Below the pieces are notes generated by a model that searched no databases, was not told where the DNA came from, and saw only the letters and a list, made by a program, of their open reading frames with translations. The translations under genes and the position numbers were made by a program. From Ischnura elegans (taxonomy: Eukaryota; Arthropoda; Insecta; Odonata; Coenagrionidae): a DNA stretch of 64,000 nucleotides. This document shows positions 58,035 to 64,000 of this stretch, one piece after another. The stretch covers positions 106,230,917 through 106,294,916 of the forward strand of contig NC_060254.1 in NCBI RefSeq assembly GCF_921293095.1, read 5' to 3'. Positions within the stretch are counted from its first letter, which is position 1; each line of letters begins with the position of its first letter.

Positions 58035-58900
58035 ATATATCATTATTAAAGATGGCGGAAATAAGGAATTCGCCAATATTTGAATCCTCTTTCAAGTACT
58101 GTGTTAAGGCGAACGACAAATAACTTCACTTGCGCGTTCAGGGCACGTTAAAAAAGATAGGGAGTAGAGAAAGCTGGCATCGGCTTTCTCTTCTTCTTAA
58201 CAAAAGGCGCCAAGGGTCTGAACGTCACATGCGACGGACAGATATTTTGTACTTGCAGTGTTACCCACACACCACACAGGATGGGAACGACATTCAACAG
58301 AAAAATGTCCACCACCGCCAGATTTTTGAAAAAAGCCCTCGGAGAGAATTACCTATGCACTGTCAAAACGAAAATTTGTTTCCGTGAAATTACCCACTCA
58401 TGCTATACACTTACCGTAGCAGGCACATGGCGCTAGAGGGTAGTAGAGCTCAATAACCCACTACAACTCTTAAATAATTTCAAGTTTTTTTTAACTTAAC
58501 TGAGAATCGTTCAACAGATAAACCTTTAAATATTGAAAAACGAAAACTAAAGGAATGAAGTAAATTCTATTACCATGACAAATTATAAAATGAATCCCAG
58601 GTAAGTTAAATTTGTGGATATCAATCATCTCTCCCCGAATGATCAAATAAAAATGACTTAAAGTGAAAATAATAATTAAATAAATAATCAAAAATAATTA
58701 CTTATGAACCCAAAAACTTATGGAAAACTTTAAAATTATTAATTTGATTGCCGTGTTTTTTTTCAGTACATACGCATAAAAAATAATTGTAAATTTTCGC
58801 AACATCTTTTATCGACCAATAAAAGTTAAAAAATCAAAACATGATACAAAAATGGCAAAGCTTGCAAATTATTCTTCGGAAGGCGTAAGCGTTGGTTTTA
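58035..58900. other. No gene seen inside the Tc1-type unit
   Basis: AT-rich in its right half. A frame at 58130-58387 has no recognisable family. Confidence 0.35.
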
Positions 58901-58905
58901 TCTAA

Positions 58906-60049
58906 TTAATAGCGAGTAATACCACCATTATTTTCTGTGACCGCCTCCAGTCTGGAGCTCATAGAACGAACTAAATTCTCGCACACCTGAGGACGGCGTC
59001 CAATCGATTGCCATATTTGGCGCACATGACCATTTAGCGCATCCAGATTGCGCTCATTCCCAATGTCCCATTCTCTCACCACTACACTCCAAAGGTTTTC
59101 TATGAGATTCAAGTCTGGGGAATTAGATGGCCATGGCAAAACATGAATACGTGGATGCTGTTCAAGAAAATTAGAAACGATATTTGCCCTATGGATTGGG
59201 CAATTGTCCTGGAGGAAAGTCACTTCCTCGCTAGGCGGAACGACCGTTTCAATATACGGCAGAAGATGGTTCGTCAGGATACCCACGTACTCCTCTGCAT
59301 TTAGTCTTGGAGACGTGGAAACTATAGGCCCAGGCCCTGCAGCCGTCATTGCACCCCAATAACTTTTGCTGAGGCGTCCTGAGTTATTCCTTGTAAGGAT
59401 GTGCCGCTGATCGTATCTATGAACGTAATATGTTCGTGTTGCATTAATCAATTCCATCATGATTGACAAAACAATAGAAATAAATATTAGCAATTTAAGA
59501 AATGAAAGAAATGCTTTCATACCGTGTATTCCTTGCCCTCCACAGTTTTATTATTCCTTCCTGATTGCTGCGAAAAGTTTTTTCGCCCGCGAAAATAGTA
59601 AAGTCCCAAAAAACCTAGTCGTTTACTAAATTATTTCTGCTGAAAAACAACCTCGAATGCTTCTCCTGCTCAGTTAAGAAAGGCTTTAGGGCAGGTTTGT
59701 GGTGTTGTATGCCATGCGCAATCACCCGCCTTCTAATTGTTGCGTAGCTGCAACCAAATTGCGCCTCCCTGGAAATCGCAGCTACTCCGCCAACACTGAG
59801 AGGTTTACCCTCAATCAAATGGCGAATCCTTTTGTCCTCCAAATCGTTGGTGGCCCGAGGTCTGCCGCTTCTTCGCCCGTCCTTCAGGGATTCGCCGCCT
59901 TCCCTAAAACGCCGTACCCAGTAATACACGGTATTCCGGGACAAATTGAGCTGGCCAGCTACTTGGGCAACTGTTTTACCGCCCTCAACCATCCCAATTA
60001 CCTGTACACGTAAGGTTGGACTCAACCGCGTGCTCCTCTGCTCTTCCAT
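58906..60049 (-). pseudogene. Tc1-type transposase, inactivated
   Basis: The N-terminal frame (60049-59615) holds the paired-like DNA-binding domain: VQVIGMVEGGKTVAQVAGQL, LSRNTVYYWVRRFREGG, then the GRRSGRPRAT AT-hook-like link and a second helix-turn-helix (GGVAAISREAQFGCSYATIR). A TAG after LVND ends it, but the frame continues to TIFAGEKTF. The first catalytic Asp, usually in FSDEKTF, has become Gly there. The C-terminal frame (59520-58906) has SGRLSKSYWGAMTAAGPGP, the second Asp in TFLQDNCPIHRANI and the Glu in SPDLNLIENLW, in Tc1 spacing. One nonsense codon, one frameshift and loss of a catalytic residue make it dead. Confidence 0.9.
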
Positions 60050-60210
60050 AGCTCAGTAGTTCAAGATTGGTTCTGAGTTATCGATGAAGTTGTTTCTAAG
60101 CCACGTGCTTTTCTTTAATTCGCTGTTCCATGGTTCACAGTTCTCAGGTCCTGTTCCCATGATTACTACTTTAAAACCATGGATATCTTTCATTCCCACT
60201 TATTAGTAAT

Positions 60211-60290
60211 TCGTGGCATGGATAAGTGGTTAGAGCGTTAGTTTGCTGATCTGGAGTCTTAATTTCGCATCCCCACCGAAGCTAATATTT
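60211..60290 (+). repeat. Second tRNA-like repeat
   Basis: GGCATGGATAAGTGGTTAGAGC is A-box-like, and a degraded B-box region with TTTCGCATCCCCACC follows about 35 bases later. It resembles a tRNA-derived SINE head and differs from the module in the arms. No intact cloverleaf. Confidence 0.5.
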
Positions 60291-60294
60291 TTTC

Positions 60295-61015
60295 TTTTGA
60301 AAATTTTTAATTTCAGCGTATTTACTGTCATAATTATTATTCAATAGATACTTATAATTTAAAAGGGCTTAATTTGTTTTTTATGAAAGCTGACCCGGCG
60401 AACTTCGCACCGCCTAGCAATCAATGAACATTTATTTGAAATAAATCAACATTCAGCCCTGATGATGAGTGCCGAGACGGTACTTGACACGTAGGCCGTT
60501 ATAAAAACATTAAGCCGGTGGGAATCCCGAGAAGAGTTTACCCACATTATTCGCCGGGAAAGTATAAAATCATATTTCACAATGAACATTTTGGTTACAG
60601 CATTTATAAATAATGAGCGGCGGAACCGATTTGAATCATTTTTGACTTATTATAATACCGTAAGGTAAAGATTCAATAAAACTACAACAATTAGTATTGC
60701 AATTGCTTGTCAGAAAGGCATTTTCTCTATCTACATAGGGTTGACCAGGGCATGTTACGCAGAATTTCTTTCTGTGAATTTTATAATTTTTACGTTTTAA
60801 CTTATCAAAATTTAGACATTGTGGTTTTATAAAGCAGTTAATAAAGTCCATATTGTGGCGAGCCATTTATAACTCGGTTTGGTAAAAGTGAACTCCGTAA
60901 ACTTCTGCTATTCGAGGTTGATACGAATCCAAAAAATTCTATTCATCTAGAAAATCGTTCAAATATATGTAGCCGTTCTCGAGTTATAAATAGTGTAACT
61001 AACACGATTTATGAC
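60295..61015. other. No gene seen
   Basis: AT-rich. A 76-codon minus frame at 60636-60866 is unrecognised. Confidence 0.35.
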
Positions 61016-61019
61016 TTTT

Positions 61020-61670
61020 TTATGAATATAAATATACTTAGATTAAATAAATAAATAACATAGAAACACTGAAAAAGGGACACTCACAAAATGTTTTTCA
61101 GACGTTTCGATGGGGTGACCCACCATTCTCAATGAGTGAGACAGGACTGCTGATGTCTTCTGTGGAGTTTAGGGGGGGGGGGAGGTTGAAGGGGTAGGTG
61201 GAGGTGAGGGGGAAATGGGGAGGGATTGGCTAGTGGCTACTGAGCGACGTTCAGCCCTGGCGGTTTGAACGCTGTTTCCACCCAGGTGTGCTGGGTGAAT
61301 TTTCTGGTAGTATTTCGATTTAGGAAAGGGAAAAGCACTGCTCGAAGGAACTATTTTGTGTTGGAGTACTGGTTCAACTAATGGGGGGGACTTGGTGGAG
61401 AGGCGATGGTTGTTCATCGGAATGGATACTGCCGTGGTGCATTCTCCAATGTAGTAGGCAGGGCAGAAATTGTAGGATAGTCGGTTGATGGAATTAAAGG
61501 AAGTATTTAAAGGAAAAAGGAGAAGAGGAAGATTTGTTGATGACTGGTGGGGAGGTGGAGTGAAACAAGAAGCAGCACTTGCATCTTGGGCGGTTGCATG
61601 TTGAGGAGGAAGAAGATAGGGGGGCAGTACGGGGGAGAGAGGGGCGGTTGTATCGGAATATTTGCGCACG
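61020..61670 (-). mobile_element. Penelope-like element, 3' fragment
   Basis: The minus-strand frame holds CPAYYIGECTTAVSIPMNNH followed by RLSTKSP (61468-61352). It resembles the start of a GIY-YIG nuclease domain of Penelope-like elements: Y-Y-I-G-E-x-T, then M-N-x-H-R. Downstream on the same strand CCCCATCGAAACGTCTGAAAAAC (about 61110-61090) resembles the GAAACGTC motif in Penelope-like 3' UTRs, and an AAATAAATAAAT-like stretch follows. The remaining Pro-rich frame is low-complexity and probably not original protein. Confidence 0.5.
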
Positions 61671-61674
61671 TTGG

Positions 61675-62050
61675 GTGCCTTTCTGTAGGTGATAGAAGGG
61701 CGGGAAGGGAGGAGATTGAAGTACTTTGATTGAAGTACTTTGGTTTGCGCTGATGATGGGGTAGAGGTCTCTTAAGATATTTTTTATTTCTTAGGGCTGT
61801 TTAGGCCTTCTTCTAATTCATTGGATAAAATTCTATATTGTGCATTCGCAATAGGGTATAACATCAACAGGTTTCCATTATCAGCTCGCCGATAACTTGG
61901 AAGAATCCGTTCTGACAAATTAGTTGGAACTTGCATTGAATGAAAACTAGAAAACACATTCAACGCAAAACCCAAATGAAGTAGTATGTGATGATTATAA
62001 AGGCTATTTGCTGTATGTAAGTCAAGTTGGACGTCATATAATGACACACA
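61675..62050. other. No gene seen
   Basis: Spacer between the Penelope-like fragment and the right arm. A 93-codon minus frame at 61784-62065 is unrecognised. Confidence 0.3.
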
Positions 62051-62801
62051 TATCACCCGTCTCAAGAGACGTGTGATGAAGCATGGTGCTCATTGCAGAG
62101 AATCATAATAATCAACAGCTTTCTAAACCAATTAATGCAATAATCAACTGCTATGTATGACCCTTCATCGCCAATCTAAAATCACTAAGTTAATACCAAC
62201 GCTGGGTTTGAATGCGCCCCTTACCGTCGGGTTACGGTTACCCCTTTTGCAAATCCCTTACGCTCAAAATGTGTTCTAGCAATCCATAAAAATGATACGT
62301 CAACCCTTGCCCAATCCTTAAATTGTATATTACCATTTATCATAAAAAAAAGTATATAACGGTTACAGCGAATTTAAAGTATTTGAAACCCATTATTAAA
62401 TACAAAAGGAGTTACCAAGGAAAAAAAATGTTGACATCTTAATTCCGAGCAGGGGAATCGATTCCAACAACCTTTACTATGACGACGTCGCATTAACTCC
62501 ACTACGCCACCACGGCTTCTGACATTGAGGTTTTTGTAATACACAATATGAGACCAGCAGTGAAAACCGGAGCAAGGAAACAGAGTATGCACACGAAATT
62601 AATCATAAAATCCATCAAAGATCGAAACAAAACGATAAATTTAGCAAGTAACTACTTCCTCTTTGTTCATATATCTTCACATGGAAGCGAAATATTTGCA
62701 GTGCGTGAGCAAGGAAAACGAATGGAGTAAGGGAAACTAAATTTTCTTGAGAAGCAGAAGTGGCGCCACAAACTTTGTCCTAAAACTTTTGAAAGTGACT
62801 G
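62051..62801 (-). repeat. Right 750-bp terminal inverted arm
   Basis: Inverted partner of 57132-57881. Its tRNA-like module lies at about 62448-62518 on the minus strand, with B-box-like GGAATCGATTCCCC and A-box-like TGGCGTAGTGG. The terminus ends GACTG next to TA. Confidence 0.88.
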
Positions 62802-62835
62802 TACATCAAGTGATGTCAAGTAACTGCGAAGAATA

Positions 62836-63414
62836 GGGTAGTTGCCTTCATCCAAGAAAACGATATGCATTGATTGCGACTCGTTACTCACCATTAGTGC
62901 ATTCATAATATACAAATTATTTGGTTTAGAAATCCCATTTTAGACGAATGGCAATGGTCAATTTTAACCTCATTTGAAAAAGGCCAGATTGGAGTCCATA
63001 CGATTCCACTCCACGTGACGTCACAGGGACCTAGTTTCTATACGAGTAGATAGGAGTTTTACATTGTCTGAGATTACCAATGCATGTATGAAGCACAGAG
63101 CTCAGGGAAACATCTCTTGATAATCACCTATTAAAATTGCCTAAGTTCGGAAAGTTTCCATCGTTTGATAGGGGAATAATAATCGTTATTTAAGCCAAAC
63201 GCTACCTGCAAGCAGCCTACGTCGTATCAGCGTTCAAGCCTCGCCCCAAGGTCACCTCTCACGCCGACAGCTGGAATCTGAAATACGTCACACGGACTTT
63301 TCTCAGCATTCCTACTCAGCCGTCGCGTTTGAAATTTTTCATTTTTCGTTTAATCGCGAAAAATAGATAACGTCATTCGAAAATATATGAGCGTGAATTG
63401 CGTACTCCACGAGT
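62836..63414. mobile_element. Second gene-less derivative of the YqaJ/THAP transposon
   Basis: The left tip GGGTAGTTGCCTTC is present. The sequence follows the 55522-56070 derivative through CACGTGACGTCACAGGGACCTAG and GATAGGAGTTTTACAT, with the same internal junction. It stops at about 63414 (GCGTACTCCACGAG), where the Penelope-like copy begins, so the right tip is lost. Confidence 0.85.
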
Positions 63415-64000
63415 TTGTTCCCTGGGATACAGCACGGTGGTGCATTCTGCTATTGCCTTCTTGCATTCTCTTTGGTGATCCGTGATTGGGTCTCTGGATA
63501 ACTTTAATATCCCGTAGCTGTATCCCAGGGAAAAACAACGCCTCATCCAAATGAATCCCATCGCGCCTAGATTCTTCGGTCTCCCCAAAATGCATAAGCC
63601 TGGAGCGCCTTTGAGACCCATTGTTTCTAGTGTGTTTAGCCCTAACCATCAGTTGGCACGCAAATTAAACTCTATTTCCGCCAGTTCTCAAAATGCATTC
63701 CCAAATATGGCGTTAAAAATTCAGTGGAGCTCGCGAGGGCTCTCTCAAGTGAAATACTCCCCCCTAAATGTCTCCTAGTGTCTTTTGATGTTGTGAATCT
63801 GTTCACCATCGTTCCCAAATCTGCAGCCTTACATCTAGCCGATATTACTCTAGTGAAAGCCAAATCACCACCCCTTGTAATTGCCGAGTTGTGCCACCTA
63901 CTGAAAGTGTGTGTTAGCCAAAACTATTTTCAATTCAACAATACGATATATGAACAACCTGACGGCCTCGCCATTGGATCCCCGCTGTCTCCACTCCTTG
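63415..64000 (+). mobile_element. Penelope-like element RT region with inverted 5' part
   Basis: From 63517 the plus strand encodes a Penelope-like reverse transcriptase: APRFFGLPKMHKPGAPLRPI (63557 onward), then after a frameshift near 63715 ELARALSSEILPPKCLLVSF with DVVNLFT, and near the edge LAIGSPLSPLL. The catalytic YADD block would lie beyond 64000. The preceding 63418-63516 is inverted: on the minus strand it reads LKLSRDPITDHQRECKKAI, which belongs just upstream in such proteins. A perfect 16-base inverted repeat (63418-63433 and 63517-63532) marks the junction. The element cuts a transposon derivative. Confidence 0.85.

Larger units (their letters stand above)
57132..62801. mobile_element. 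Tc1/mariner-type element with 750-bp inverted ends
   Basis: The ends begin CAGTCACTTTCAAAAGTTTTAG on both sides, inverted, each flanked by TA (57130-57131 and 62802-62803), which is the Tc1/mariner target duplication. The inverted arms extend from 57132 to about 57881 and from about 62051 to 62801. By eye they are about 90-95% alike over the compared parts. The 4.17-kb interior holds a dead Tc1-type transposase (minus), a tRNA-like repeat at 60211 and a Penelope-like fragment at 61020-61670. At 5.67 kb the unit is large for this superfamily. Later insertions account for part of that. Confidence 0.8.

Noticed and set aside
61169-61669. A 166-codon proline-rich host protein
   Set aside because: Only 61352-61468 looks like real protein (GIY-YIG-like). 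The rest is low-complexity pyrimidine-rich DNA.

Overview
This window looks like AT-rich nuclear DNA from an arthropod, made almost entirely of decayed transposable elements and AT-rich spacer. The evidence is the mix of CR1/L2, RTE, Jockey-like, Penelope, mariner, Tc1, Mutator-like and hAT-like copies, spliced and intron-bearing transposon genes, and tRNA-derived repeats. The species cannot be fixed from sequence alone. I recognise no host gene with confidence. The best host candidate is a putative terminal exon at 20477-20584.

Layout. 1-20 kb is mostly AT-rich spacer. It holds one CR1/L2-type LINE with an open 693-codon reverse transcriptase ORF (6983-9300, minus), a decayed mariner (about 12.3-13.0 kb) and several short RTE and CR1 scraps. 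20-27 kb has the putative terminal exon, a LINE fragment (22640-23935), an hAT-like MITE with 8-bp duplications (24434-24697) inserted in another LINE, and a Jockey-like fragment. 27.5-30.1 kb is a 166-bp tandem array split by a 1.6-kb inverted-repeat element. 31.1-32.1 kb is an internally deleted Mutator-like element encoding FLYWCH and transposase C-terminal pieces. 34.7-35.9 kb has a GC-rich island and two hAT-like MITEs. 38.1-39.9 kb is a non-coding element with long inverted ends.

39984-44758 is a 4.8-kb DNA transposon. It carries a spliced, now broken YqaJ-type exonuclease gene on the plus strand and a THAP-domain exon on the minus strand. Two shorter derivatives with the same ends and no genes lie at 55522-56070 and 62836-63414. 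45.6-50.4 kb is a second CR1/L2 copy with a foldback insert, then an RTE element split by a 707-bp hAT-like insertion. 50.9-56.8 kb has more MITEs, an unrecognised GC-rich ORF (52500-53510) and the front half of a CR1 element with ORF1, endonuclease and an ATGA stop/start overlap.

The most unusual structure is 57132-62801. It is a 5.67-kb Tc1/mariner-type unit flanked by TA, starting CAGT, with inverted terminal arms of about 750 bp. Each arm carries a tRNA-like Pol III promoter module. Inside lie a dead Tc1-type transposase, a second tRNA-like repeat and a Penelope-like 3' fragment. The window ends in the reverse transcriptase of a Penelope-like element (63415 to the edge) whose 5' part is inverted.

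These genes do not form a pathway. The order of events can be read from nesting: MITEs sit in LINEs, LINEs abut or cut transposons, and the Penelope copy truncates a transposon derivative. All family calls rest on motif recognition by eye. No alignment or database search was run.
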